Assembly: GCF_905147045.1 (NCBI RefSeq)
Contig: NC_065913.1
Location: 6,932,001-6,996,000, forward strand
Length of the DNA: 64,000 bases
Direction: 5' to 3'
Origin: Nymphalis io
Taxonomy: Eukaryota > Arthropoda > Insecta > Lepidoptera > Nymphalidae
In this document: positions 47,156-57,332 of the stretch, piece by piece
Position numbering within the stretch: position 1 is the first letter of the stretch
How the letters are laid out: every line of letters starts with the position of its first letter
Position numbers and translations under genes: made by a program
The notes under the pieces: generated by a model
What the model saw: the letters and a program-made list of their open reading frames with translations, nothing else
The model's database searches: none
What the model was told of the DNA's origin: nothing

Positions 47156-47995
47156 AATTTAGGCTCATAATTATGTTAAACACAACAGGTTTTTTAAGCT
47201 CGATCAGAGTATAACCAATATTAAACGCTTTGTTTAAAAAAAATTGTTGTTAATTTGTCTATGTCTATGATTTTAAAATACTTTATTCTTAATTTAAAAT
47301 GCGTAAAAAGTATCATATCCCATTAAACCACGACAAATTGTCTTTTATTTTCATTTCTATATGTTATTACAAGCCGTTTAGTGATGATTTAGTGACAAAT
47401 ATTCGAAGATGCCTTTGCGTTTATAGTAATAAAATTATTATTAGAAAAGAGTTTCGGAATTACGATTCAACGGTAAAATGCCAAGCGTTCACGCCAGCAT
47501 TCGACGCGGTCATAATTTGTACAGTAGCTATTTCTTATGTAAAAAAAAATATTAAAATGTTATTATTGAATTATTTTTGAGAGTTTTAACAAATATTCTT
47601 AAAATATATCAATTTCGTTTAAATATCGTAAGTAAAACTACATATCTCAAATGAAATATTTAATTTATTCAACTAACAAGAACAGTTTTTCTATAACAGA
47701 AGAAAATTCAATGTATTTTTATTCTGTATATTCTGTTCTATGTAACAGTGGTAACTGGCTGTTGCTATTTTTATTTCCTTTTTTTTTGTCCGTGCATGAT
47801 ATTTTCAAATAGTATTATTCTATAGTTTGTTTTAATTCCTGTACTGGGGGAATGTATATTTATTGGTTTCTATTTTGTATAAATTTGGTGTCATTCGTAA
47901 TTATACATATTCGTATTTTCGTAAATCGATTATGTCTAAAATTTGTGTAGTGTTAGAATAACTTTAAATATTATAAAAAATACACATTCTGTATT
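47156..47995. other. AT-rich intronic sequence with a 93-codon frame
   Basis: 47299-47580 starts with ATG and stays open for 93 codons, with a GC-richer middle (CAAGCGTTCACGCCAGC). No domain, signal peptide or convincing splice sites; probably chance. Confidence 0.4.
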
Positions 47996-47996
47996 T

Positions 47997-48188
47997 TTCC
48001 CATGTTGGGCTAAGGCCTTCTCTCCTTTTGAGGTGAAGGTTTGGAGGTTATTCCACCATGCTGCCCAATTGCGGGATGGTGATTGATACATATGTGGCAG
48101 AATTTCAGTGAAATAAGCCCTTGTCTGGGCTTGAACCCGCAATCATCGGTTAAAATCTACGCGTTCTAACCACTGAATTATCTCGATT
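47997..48188 (-). mobile_element. A-family SINE with body deletion
   Basis: It has the 3' block (CATGTTGGGCTAAGGCC), then a jump at 48118 from TTCAGTGAAAT straight to CTGGGCTTGAACCCG, and the head. Confidence 0.8.
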
Positions 48189-48545
48189 CGAAAGTGTTCT
48201 ATAATTATAAATAAACTGTTATAATATTTTTGTTTCGAAGTATTAAAGATAGCAACTAGATGTTTAATCTATAATGTATTCTATCGCCTACGTAATTGTG
48301 ATCAAAGTAGCTTGTATTATTAAAAGTCATACTGGAAGAAATAAAAGAAAAAAGCTCCCAGGATGTGTCTACGCCGCTCTGACGTCTTGTTTTACTTATA
48401 AGATAGGGAGGCTAATTATAAACATTTCCTTGTTTATTCGAAGCTTTCACTCCAATATTATAGGAAACGGAATATTAGTAATTACATGAAAATAAATTTA
48501 CAATGTTTGAATGACTGTACTTATTATTTTTAAAGTATGGTTTAC
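48189..48545. other. AT-rich intronic sequence without recognisable gene
   Basis: The frame at 48274-48489 is unsupported. Confidence 0.45.
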
Positions 48546-48549
48546 TTGA

Positions 48550-48786
48550 TAATAGAGCTTTGTGCGTCTAAGTTGGTACCACCAACTCATCAGATATTCT
48601 AATGCGGAACAGTATTGTTTTGTTCCGGTTTGAAGGATGAGCGAGCCAATGTAACAAGCACAAGGGACAAAACATCTTAGCTCCCAAGTTTGGTGGTGCA
48701 TTGGCGATATAAGTAATGGTTAATATTTCTTGACCACTTAAGATCAGGTAACCCATATGGCAGTACGTCTTCTTATTTCATAAAAC
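48550..48786 (+). mobile_element. B-family retroposon, diverged
   Basis: ATAGAGCTTTGTGCGTCTAAG to TCTTCTTATTTCATAAAAC, with several small deletions, including part of the GCCAATGTCTATGG block. Confidence 0.75.
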
Positions 48787-48804
48787 AATGTATAATCACG
48801 TATA

Positions 48805-49000
48805 TGTTTCATGACTGCTGGCTTCCTAAGGAACAGATATAGAGCTTGATCCATGATTCTACTTCCAATCCACCACTGCCTAATAGGGCACTGGTGGATG
48901 TACAATGTACTTGTGTCGGAATTTCATCCACTACACGTTTTCTCATGATCCGACACCAAGCACGAGACGAATTGTAAGCGCAAATTAAGCTTTTACACAT
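48805..49000 (-). mobile_element. A-like SINE, very diverged
   Basis: GGCACTGGTGGATGTACAATG, GTCGGAATTTCATCCACTAC, TTTTCTCATGATCCG and CACCAAGCACGAGACGAATT follow A order on the - strand. Confidence 0.5.
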
Positions 49001-49974
49001 ACTTACAATTCTCATGCCGGTTTATTAAAAATAGTTTTAAAAGTATCAATAACATAACGATCATATAGAAAGTAATCCGTATATTAATATTATAAATGCA
49101 AAAGTGTTTGCTGCGGTCCCTTTTTAACACAGCACTGCAAAAAGGATGAACGTAAAGCTTGCATAGAGAAACGAGCATGAATGGAAGGTTTTTTATCCTA
49201 CGAAAAGTCAACACAGGAAAGCCCAGAGCAAAAACTAGTTCATCAAAATTTGATATCGATATTGATTGATGATATTTAGGTCGTGTGTTCAAATCTGTTA
49301 ATATCAAATGACGATTTGAATTGGACGTCAAAGCGAATTAATCTCGCATTGGATATTGGATTCCGCATTCCCAACACGAATTCATTTATAAACAACCATC
49401 TATTGAATTGCGTGTAGAATACAAATATAAATCTATGATATATTCGCCCGCGTGTGATTGGCAGCTTTTAGGTAGCCTATTTTCTAAGTATATAAGCTCG
49501 GTTTCAAATGCCATCGAAATTCCTCCGTTTTTGCGTAATTAACAAACATACATATAAACTTTCAAATTCACATTATATTTTACTTTTAACTTGGTAAAAT
49601 TTAGTAAAAGTTCGAATTTAAGGAGTTGATAGTATTACACTCCCATGCTTCTTAAAGCAAGTTTGTCCATCACCTCACCTTGCGTTAAATATCTCACTCG
49701 ACTTGTGTCAAATTGTCCCATTAGACTATAAAGGTAGGCCGTTAGCACCTGCCCAGCCGTGGGATATTCCTTGATTATTACTTAAAGTAATTTATAGACA
49801 CAAATCAAACTTCAAACAAATGCAATCACCGATTGTTCAACGATTCGCAAGTAACGTTACTAACACAATTAATAACGTAACGAGAAAACTGGTACACACT
49901 AATTACCGTTATAATTCGGAAAGTTGTATGTACAGTGAAATTGGTGCGGTATTTTTAACAAAAATAACTTCGAG
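49001..49974. other. Intronic sequence with a worn dispersed element
   Basis: 49085-49320 contains TTAATATTATAAATGCAAAAG and overlaps the 112-codon - strand frame (48993-49331). That frame's composition looks like a decayed G-type element, not a gene. 49725-49770 (AGGCCGTTAGCACCTGCCCAG) may be an A 3' scrap. Confidence 0.4.
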
Positions 49975-50175
49975 TTCTTTTTTTTGAGTAGGCACACTGA
50001 CAAAGGTACCACTTGATAGTAAGCGGTCACCACCTCCTTAAATATTGGCACTGTAAGCATTATTAGACATACTTTCCACGTATAATGTGCCACCAACCCT
50101 GGGAACTAAGGTGTTATGATCCTTGTGATTATTCGCCAACAATATCAAGTAATGGTGTTTAGCGGTAGAATAATA
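49975..50175 (-). mobile_element. B-family retroposon, diverged
   Basis: TTTTTTTTGAGTAGGCACAC, GCCACCAACCCTGGGAACTAAG and GTTTAGCGGTAGAATAA. It ends 150 bp before candidate exon 2. Confidence 0.7.
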
Positions 50176-50327
50176 AAATACATAATATTATAACACTAAG
50201 ATTTGTTTTATATTTATAGAGTAAGATTTCATGGTCGAATTTGTATGCAACGTTACTAAATGTTACGTTTGAATGAAATATTTGTAAAGTTTATATTTTT
50301 TAATAAAAAAAAATGTTTTGATTTCAG

Positions 50328-50363
50328 GTAACTTAAACAGACTTTACAATAAACGACACACGG
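50328..50363 (+). CDS. Candidate 36-nt micro-exon of the same gene (short basic ectodomain)
   Basis: The acceptor is TTTTGATTTCAG and the donor is CACGG|GTAAGA, both close to consensus. Joined to the last G of exon 1 the frame reads G-N-L-N-R-L-Y-N-K-R-H-T and leaves a single G, so it enters and leaves in phase 1 and has no stop. It would form a roughly 12-residue basic stretch between the signal peptide and the membrane segment. Because the exon is a multiple of three, skipping it keeps the frame. The length, two good splice sites and phase are what can be seen; with only 36 nt, chance cannot be ruled out. I do not recognise the peptide. Cross-species conservation or RNA junction reads would settle it. 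Confidence 0.45.
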
Positions 50364-51069
50364 GTAAGAAAGGGTTTTTTTCACGATGCTACTAATAATA
50401 AATAAACATGAAAGAAAACAAGACCACACAATAATCGACGCGGGAACATCACTATCACCAAACAATGCCATAGAGAATGCGTTTTATTTTTAAACTATTC
50501 CAAATTCGAATACGAACTGTCAGACGCGTTGTTAGCGCGCTTTTTGTCAAACAATATATGGCCGACTTCCGACATTGAAACACGCTTTCAATTTTGTTAT
50601 TTGTAATAAACAATGCGTTTCAGGTGAAGTGGACACATTACATAACATTTGTTATTTAAATGAATACTATTTTGTTCCCAAAAAATTTTCAATGAATGCC
50701 TTTAACAATAAGTAGATAGAAAAAAAGAACTTAAAAAAATATGGGTACAGTACAGTTAAATTGTATGAAAGAAATAGATGCTACCAATACTGCAGTGTTG
50801 GTCCATACTATTAGACATAGACAGCTTTTAATGAAATAATGCACTTGGGTTGATCTAAAAATATCTACAATCCATATATATATATTTAGTTATCAGTCGA
50901 TTAGTCGGTCTGTCAAAATTATATCTGGCTGGGTGCAATAATCAGCTAATTTGAATTGTTCCGTTCGTGACTTGATAAAAATATCCTTAAATTCGTAAGT
51001 CTGTTATTTAATTACTTATTTTAATAGACATATCAGGCCTCTCCTAAATATATTATATATACAATGATA

Positions 51070-51322
51070 ACAACCCGTGAATGTCCATATGCTGGGCTAA
51101 AGCCTCCTCTCCCTTTTTGAGGAGAAGGTTTAGAGTATATTCCACAACGCTGCTACAATGCGGGTTGGTTGAATACACATGTGGCAGAATTTCAGTGAAA
51201 TTAGACCCATGCAGGTTTCCTCACGATGTTTTTCTTCACCGTAAAGCACGAGTAGAATTATAATCACAAATAAAGCACATGGAAATTCAGTGGTGCTTGC
51301 CCGGGTTTGACCTACGATCTTG
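51070..51322 (-). mobile_element. A-family SINE, head missing
   Basis: From AACCCGTGAATGTCC to CCCGGGTTTGACCTACGATC. The tRNA-like A box is absent. It lies back to back with the next copy in inverted orientation. Confidence 0.85.
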
Positions 51323-51347
51323 GCTTTATATACAACATATACATATA

Positions 51348-51646
51348 AGCCGAGATGGCCTAGTGGTTAGAACGCGTGAATCTTAATCGATGATCGTGGG
51401 TTCAAACCCGGGTAAGCACCACTGAATTTTCATGTGCTTAATTTGTGATTATAATTCATCTCGTGCTTGACGGTGAAGGAAAACATCGTGAGGAAACCTG
51501 TATGTGTCTAATTTAATTGAAATTATGTCACATGTGTATTCTATCAAGCCGCAATAGAGCAGCGTGGTGGAATAAGCTCTAAACCTTCTCCTCAAAAAGG
51601 GAGAGGAGGCCTTAGCCGAGCAGTGGGACATTAACAGGCTGTTACT
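51348..51646 (+). mobile_element. A-family SINE, full length with target site duplication
   Basis: Complete from GCCGAGATGGCCTAGTGG to CAGGCTGTTAC. TATACATATA flanks it at 51338-51347 and 51647-51656. Confidence 0.92.
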
Positions 51647-51873
51647 TATACATATAACTATAAAGGAACATATAAAACACAAATATGATAACTTCGATTC
51701 CGAAAGAAATTAATTCTCATAAAAAAATGCTTAGTAATGACGGCACCATCAAAGGTTACACAGAACCGAATATTGCCTAACAATAGGGACGTCGGTCTGT
51801 GAATCCCGATTCACATGTTAACCGATGGTTATCTACATTATATTCTTTGAATAACTCCATAGGCACATATATT

Positions 51874-52111
51874 TGACGAGCCGGTTGGCGTAGTTGGTGG
51901 ATGCTTGTCTTTCACGCTGAAGGTTGTGGGTTCGATTCCCACTCAGGACACGTCTGTTTGTCCCGAGTCTGGGTGTAATTATCTATATAAGTATGTATTT
52001 ACAAAATAAAAATAGTATATGTAGTATATCGGTTGTCTGGTGTCCATAGTACAAGCTCTGTACAAGCTTAATTTTGGATCAGATGGCCGTGTGTGAAAAA
52101 TGTCCCAGGAA
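51874..52111 (+). mobile_element. C-family SINE
   Basis: TGACGAGCCGGTTGGCGTAG through B box GGGTTCGATTCCC to ATGTCCCAGGAATTG. The TGTGTGCATGAACATG block is lost. Its 3' end joins a B fragment directly. Confidence 0.87.
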
Positions 52112-52258
52112 TTGTAAGAAATGTTAACCATCGCTTACATCACCAATACGCCACCAACCTTCGGAACTAAGATGTTATGTCCCTTGTGCCTGTAATTACA
52201 CTGGCTCACTCACTCTTCAAACCGGAACTCAACAATACTGAAAGTACTGCTATTTATT
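52112..52258 (-). mobile_element. B-family retroposon fragment joined to a C SINE
   Basis: GTAAGAAATGTTAACCATCGC to AACTCAACAATACTGAAAGTAC. Both ends of B are missing. Confidence 0.8.
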
Positions 52259-52651
52259 TTACTCAGCACAAAATTACATGAACAAAATTTAAAAAAATGT
52301 ATTGTTTTTAAATTGGAACACGTCAATTGGAATACGTTTGTTTGAAAATAATTTAGTTGCTATTCAATGAACTTGTAACCGTTATATATATATATTTGAT
52401 CAAATAACTAAAACGATCACGCAGAGTCTAAACAAATGTAGTTTTTACTAAGAAGTAACGAGGAGCAATTCAAAAAAATTGCTTTTTTGAACCTTTAGAG
52501 GTTACGGTGTTAGTATCAGCGTGTAATTGAAATTAAATTAAGAATATACATTATTGTTAACGTTCGGAATTAAAAATGAAAGGCGTATTAAATGATATGC
52601 GTTTTACTCGATTGATAGCTCAAGTCATTATGATTTAAATTTTTCTTGCAG

Positions 52652-52705
52652 GACCAATCGTTGTCCTGTCCGTCATTTTCGCGTTTTGTTATTGCTGTTG
52701 TTCAA
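52652..52705 (+). CDS. Candidate 54-nt exon: transmembrane segment plus Cys cluster
   Basis: After the acceptor TTTTTCTTGCAG, phase 1 gives G-P-I-V-V-L-S-V-I-F-A-F-C-Y-C-C-C-S, then a donor CAA|GTAACC that again leaves phase 1. The first dozen residues are a likely membrane-spanning segment and the Cys-Tyr-Cys-Cys-Cys run just after it looks like a palmitoylated juxtamembrane cluster, as in Shisa- or CYYR1-like small membrane proteins; that likeness is only of layout. A decayed G-type repeat (TGATATTATAAATGCGAAAG) begins about 30 bases after the donor, which supports an intron there. If the donor were ignored the frame would run on about 13 codons to a TAA inside that repeat. Later exons with the cytoplasmic tail were not found. 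Confidence 0.5.
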
Positions 52706-52728
52706 GTAACCGCTCGAACAATTATTAT

Positions 52729-53175
52729 AATACGTTACTGATATTATAAATGCGAAAGTTTGTGAGGATTTTATTGATCTTTGTTACTGTATCACACCAA
52801 AAACTACTTAATGAATTTTGTTCAAATTTAGAATAGAGATAGCTTATACATAACTTAACCCGTAGGCTGATCTGGCCTCTGGCTTTAGTATTTTTTTCAG
52901 GCCTTACATAAAAAACGTCTCCTCACTTATTAGTATAGAAGACAGATGACATTATACTTAGTATAAAATATTTCTCAATATATACATATATACATACATA
53001 TATAAGCGAAATACTACTCATCACGAGATCTCCTAAACTATCCGCCCGATCGACTTAAAATTTGTCACAGTTACTCCTGGCGTAAACGCTTACTAAGATT
53101 TTAAGCAAAATCCTATCGAAAATACATTTTTATTCTTATCTATGTGCGAGGCCGGAACAATTAGCTGGTCCGCTT
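52729..53175. mobile_element. G-type element(s), decayed
   Basis: It starts TTACTGATATTATAAATGCG and includes AAACTACTTAATGAATTTTG. A second stretch, CACAGTTACTCCTGGCGTAAAC to GAGGCCGGAACAATTAGC, is like 25370-25482. Confidence 0.5.
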
Positions 53176-53804
53176 ATCAAATCGCTGCCAGTGCGACCAC
53201 TCTGACACAAAGTCGCCGCTTGAATCAACAATGCCTGTGTACGTGATATTATTCCGAACGGTGGTATTAGTTTTTTTTTGGTTTAGTGAAATTCAATCAA
53301 TTGAGAAAAATTATCCAGATTGAAATAACACTTTGAATTAATTTATCTAAACTATCTAGACGTTTATAATAATATTATAAAAAGGAATGTTTTGTTCGTT
53401 TGTAATCAATAATCTTTGACACTTGTGAAAATCGTTTATTATTAATGCTTAGAGTTGCACGCGGGGCACAGATAATCATTTATATTCTGATAATTACAAT
53501 ATTAAAAAAATATATTTAAAATTATTATGTGTTCTAAATTTTTACATTAAATTAAAAAATCTTCAGACGTTCGTGCCTTTGGTGTATTTTTCTATTATAT
53601 ATTTAAATTGATTATTTTTTTATACATCACTTTGTTTATAATTAATTTCGTGTTCAGTTAAAATATAGTAAGAAAAGCATCGGTTGAAAATCTGATACGT
53701 GTTATGTACATATTTATATTATTCCCAAACTAAATATATAAGGACTCAATAGAATCGAAAAATTTGAGTGGAGTTAGCAAGTCTTCCGCAGAACAATTCT
53801 ATAA
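53176..53804. other. AT-rich sequence without recognisable gene
   Basis: A possible acceptor GGTTTAG at 53286 opens only 15 codons in the needed phase before a stop. No next exon is called. Confidence 0.45.
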
Positions 53805-54300
53805 GAATTCGCGTCTCACACGTGAAATATTTAAAACCTATTTACGCTATTTTGATGCGTATATTCATTAAATAGTATAATTAAAATAGAAGCCGAGCTG
53901 GCCTAGTGGTTAGAACGCGTGAATCTTAACCGATGATCGTGGGTTCAAACCCGGGTAAGCACCACTGAATTTTCATGTGCTTAATTTGTGATTATAATTC
54001 ATCTCGTGCTTGACGGTGAAGGAAAACATCGTGAGGAAACCTGCATGTGTCTAATTTCATTGAAATTATGTCACATGTGTATTCTACCAACCCGCATTGG
54101 AGCAGCGTGGTGGAATAAGCTTTAAACCTTCTCCTCAAAAAAAAAGGGAGAGGAGGCCTTAGCCCAGCAGTGGGACATTAACAGGCTGTTCCTGTTCCTG
54201 TTCCATTATAATTATTATGATCAATGTCGTATATCACTGTGTTACATTTAACGATAGTGTTTTGTGGTGAGTTTTTAGCTCTATGATAGTCGTTGGGAAA
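53805..54300. repeat. F-family repeat split by a SINE
   Basis: TCACACGTGAAATATTTAAAACC and TACGCTATTTTGATGCG (53815-53860) form the left half. GATCAATGTCGTATATCACTG and TTTTGTGGTGAGTTTTTA (54219-54278) form the right half. The A copy at 53892-54203 lies between. Confidence 0.55.
53892..54203 (+). mobile_element. A-family SINE, full length
   Basis: Head GCCGAGCTGGCCTAGTGG, complete body and a (CTGTTC)n tail (54187-54203), a tail unit differing from the usual CTGTTA. Confidence 0.9.
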
Positions 54301-54574
54301 GGAGTTGTCAGATATTATAAAACCTAACTAGTTCGAGTTAATTTTAACCACAAACAGCATGTCTGGTTTACGCGTTAATAATTACTTGGGTCGACCACAA
54401 CGTGTCGGATCAAGGGTGTCGGTTACAAAGATTGAAATAGTTCAAGATTATTCGATCACATACATAAAAGGAAAGTGGTATCTTTTATCTATTTTCTTTT
54501 ATTAAAAAAAAAAATCTTAGTAATCTTTAGTTTCAAAAACGGTATATATTATTTTACCAATGTTAAATAAAGGC

Positions 54575-54835
54575 ATTGATTGACTTATTGGTTAAATGTT
54601 GCATATAAGGACACAGATTCCGAAGTTATGGGTTCAAACCCCGTGTCAGGTCAATAATAATTGGGTTTTTCTGTCGAAAATATATCAGGAACAGTTCGGA
54701 GTCTGGAAGTCAATTCAGTTCAAAGAAAACACGTAAAGAGGATCCTATGCTTGTTGCTATTAGTATTAGAGTGAGGGAATAGAGAGTGCACCTGTATTTG
54801 CACACACATTTGTGCACTGTATAATATGCACGCTA
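54575..54835 (+). mobile_element. E-family SINE, + strand copy
   Basis: The tRNA-like head ATTGACTTATTGGTTAAATG has a B box GGGTTCAAACCCC at 54630-54642, then GGGTTTTTCTGTCGAAAATA, CGGAGTCTGGAAGTC and AGAGAGTGCACCTGTATTTG. It lies 250 bp from an inverted E copy. Confidence 0.7.
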
Positions 54836-54904
54836 TTAAAATCAAACCAAAAAAACGTCATAATTGATTTATCTGCAGTTGTATTTAAGTTTTATCCATT
54901 CAAA

Positions 54905-55035
54905 TATTTAAATGTGTTGTTTAAGCTCATCAATTTAATAATGCTGTCTGCTTCTTTCGAATGTCAAATCAATAATGACAGAAAGAGCGAAATCATTGTG
55001 TAACTAAACAACCGCTAAGCAACGTTTATAAGTAA
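54905..55035. mobile_element. D-family MITE-like element, best right end
   Basis: Core CTTTCGAATGTCAAATCAAT, AATGACAGAAAGAGCGAAA and a well-preserved right end TAACTAAACAACCGCTAAGC followed by AACGTTTATAAG. This mirrors the left ends at 34664 and 42940. Confidence 0.75.
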
Positions 55036-55082
55036 GGGCAGTAAATTTGATAATTAGTAATGTTATAATAATAAATAATGTC

Positions 55083-55430
55083 CTCCAAACCGCTTTCGGT
55101 CACAGAGGTCAATCTCAAGGGAGATTAGCTAACTGCGTAGGAGATATTATAGTGCACAAGTGTGTGCGCAAACACAGGTGCACTCTCTTTTCCCTAGCTC
55201 TAATAATCCGATGGGACGGTAATCCGATACGACCGGAAAGAGTTCAGGCGCAGGACCAACAGCTTTACGTGCTTTTCGAGGCACGGGAATGTACACACTC
55301 CTAACTTCCAGCCTCCGGGCTGCTACTGAGAATTTTCTGACAGAAAAACCATTTTTATTGGCCCGATCTGGAAATTCAGGACCTTCAGGTCTGGGGCATT
55401 ACAAGCCACTAGACCAACGAGACAGTCATA
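55083..55430 (-). mobile_element. E-family SINE, full length
   Basis: GCTTTCGGTCACAGAGGTC through GTGCACAAGTGTGTGCGC, GCGCAGGACCAACAGC, CGGGCTGCTACTGAG, to a - strand tRNA-like head (GACTGTCTCGTTGGTCTAGTGG). The best E copy here. Confidence 0.85.
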
Positions 55431-55700
55431 TAGTCTGATAATTAGGAAGATTAACATCCGACAATATTTTATATAAATGTGTAAATTAACTTTCGAAGCT
55501 TTCCTTATACGTCTAAGTGAAGCGACTGGTTTGGAATCGCTTCAATCGTTATACGTTTCCTCAATAAATCTAGACTAAGACCTAATAGGAATTATCGTTC
55601 TTATCTATCCATTATTAAGTGATTAATTAATTCATTTTCGTTTAATTCGACGTAATCTCTATGTTGAATTGCATTAACACAATAAAGAGTTAATATATAG
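55431..55700. other. AT-rich sequence without recognisable feature
   Basis: Nothing recognisable. Confidence 0.5.
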
Positions 55701-55712
55701 TAGAAATATACA

Positions 55713-55969
55713 AGAGCCGAGATGGCCTAGTGGTTAGAACGCGTGAATTTTGACCGATGATCGTGGGTTCAAACCCGGGCAAGCACCACTGAATTTTCAT
55801 GTGCTTAATTTAAGGAAAACATCGTGAGGAAACCTGCATGTGTCTATTTTAATCGAAAACCCGCATTGGAGCAGCGTGGTCGAATAAGCTCCAAGCCTTC
55901 TCCTCAAAAGGGAGTGGTGGCCTTAGCCCAGCTGTGGGACATTAACAGGCTGTTACTGACTGACTACTG
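55713..55969 (+). mobile_element. A-family SINE with two body deletions and target site duplication
   Basis: Deletions lie near 55812 and 55856. The tail is GTTACTGACTGACTACTG. AGAAATATACA flanks it at 55702-55712 and 55970-55980. Confidence 0.9.
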
Positions 55970-55980
55970 AGAAATATACA

Positions 55981-56660
55981 GCTGGGTCGGCACACTTTCT
56001 CCGAACTTCAGTTCAACGGTACATTGATTTGTAAATACAATATTGACATACAGCTTCAGTATAGTAGGATAATGGCTGTGATACATTATATATAGTATTT
56101 GATATAAACTAATTTATAAGGGTAAATATATAGTCGTTTCTTTCTTATGTACACGCTTGAGAAGGACAGAGGATGTTCAAGAGCGCATCTAAAACTATCA
56201 AAATTTTTCGCGACACGATCTCATTTTTATGCTTTTCCTATCTACCACGAACGGTAGTATTGTTTATAATTTTTTTTTCGTATTTTCTTTTTACAAATTA
56301 TTCTGAAGTATATGGTTGACGTTAAATAAGCAATGTATGGAATGTTGATACGTCAATGTCTATGGGCCATGGTTTCCATACTTTCATTGCTCACCATTGG
56401 CCCATTTGCGGGTAGTTTAACTGTCACCCATTGAGTGAAAGCTTATAATCCTCTAGTCTCATAACCCCACCATCGGAGAATCTTCACTGTCAGGATAAAC
56501 GATTTTTAACGATTTTATTCGCATCGTTAAGTAAATAAAAGTTTTATTTCTAAGAACTCACTTGTAACTTTATTTGACCGACCAACTTAATCCCCGTTAT
56601 CTAAACGTGTATTAACGAATAGGTATAACGATTAAAACACCTAAATGGTATTTTATTTAT
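55981..56660. other. Mostly plain sequence with a B scrap
   Basis: 56350-56410 (ACGTCAATGTCTATGGGCC and CCATTGGCCCATTTGC) looks like the poly-A-proximal end of B on the + strand. The rest is unassigned. Confidence 0.4.
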
Positions 56661-56671
56661 CAATACATAAA

Positions 56672-56980
56672 GCCGAGATTGCCTAGTGGTAAGAACGCGT
56701 GAATCTTAACCGATGATCGTGGGTTCAAACCCGGGCAAGCACCACTGAATTTTCATGTGCTTAATTTGTGATTATAATTCATCTCGTGCTTTACGGTGAA
56801 GGAAAACATCGTGAGGAAACCTGCATGTGTCTAATTTCACTGAAATTCCGCCACATGTGAATTCTACCAACCCGCATTGGAGCAGCGTGGTGGAATAAGC
56901 TCTAAACCTTCTCCTCAAAAAGAGGAGAGGAGGCCTTTAGCCCAGCAGTGGGACATTCACAGGCTGTTACGGTTTACGGT
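56672..56980 (+). mobile_element. A-family SINE, full length with target site duplication
   Basis: Complete head, body and a TTACGG-type tail. TACATAAA occurs at 56664-56671 and 56981-56988. Confidence 0.92.
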
Positions 56981-57029
56981 TACATAAATTTAATTATTGA
57001 AAAATAATATTGCAAAAGAAAATTAAAAA

Positions 57030-57332
57030 TACACTTTTTTTTATAGAATAGATGGACGAGCATATGGGCCACCTGATGGTATGTGGTCATCAACGCCCTT
57101 AGACATTGGCATTGTAAGAAATGTTAACCATCGCTTACATAGCCAATGGCCACCAACCTTGGGAACTAAGATTTTATGTCCCTTGTGCCTGTAATTACAC
57201 TGGCTCACTCACCCTTCAAACCGGAACACAACAACATTAAGTACTGCTGTCCTGCGGTAGAATATCTGAATATCGGATGAGTGGGTGGTACCTACCCAGA
57301 CGAGCTTGCACAAAGCCCTACCACCAGTAAAT
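57030..57332 (-). mobile_element. B-family retroposon, full length
   Basis: T-run at 57035 (poly-A end), GATGGACGAGCATATGGGCC to CTACCACCAGTAAATC, with a small AATATCTG tandem duplication at 57261-57277. Confidence 0.88.

Larger units (their letters stand above)
23937..50327 (+). other. Proposed intron 1 of the split gene (26.4 kb)
   Basis: It runs from the donor CAG|GTAATA to the acceptor GATTTCAG at 50326-50327. It is AT-rich and filled with A, B, C, D, E, G and LINE fragments listed separately. 23937-25370 and 25480-27640 hold no recognisable gene; at 26646-26666 there is a CTGTC/GACAG/CTGTC dyad. Two further stretches could be skipped or alternative exons, at 34108-34182 and 39214-39329. 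The boundaries depend on the exon 2 call. Confidence 0.4.
50364..52651 (+). other. Proposed intron 2 of the split gene (2.3 kb)
   Basis: It runs from GTAAGA to TTCTTGCAG. It holds two A-family SINEs placed head to head (51070-51322 and 51348-51646), one C-family SINE and a truncated B copy. 50364-51065 and 52260-52640 show no other feature. Confidence 0.4.

Noticed and set aside
47299..47580. 93-codon + strand frame starting with ATG
   Set aside because: The composition follows the local AT content, with no motif, splice site or promoter; it lies within the proposed intron.
48993..49331. 112-codon - strand frame, the longest in the window
   Set aside because: It overlaps decayed SINE-like and G-type repeat sequence (TTAATATTATAAATGC) and has no domain or signal peptide.
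51349..51420. tRNA-Lys(CTT)-like sequence, here and in other A copies
   Set aside because: It recurs with a fixed 230-bp body and target duplications, so it is a retroposon head.
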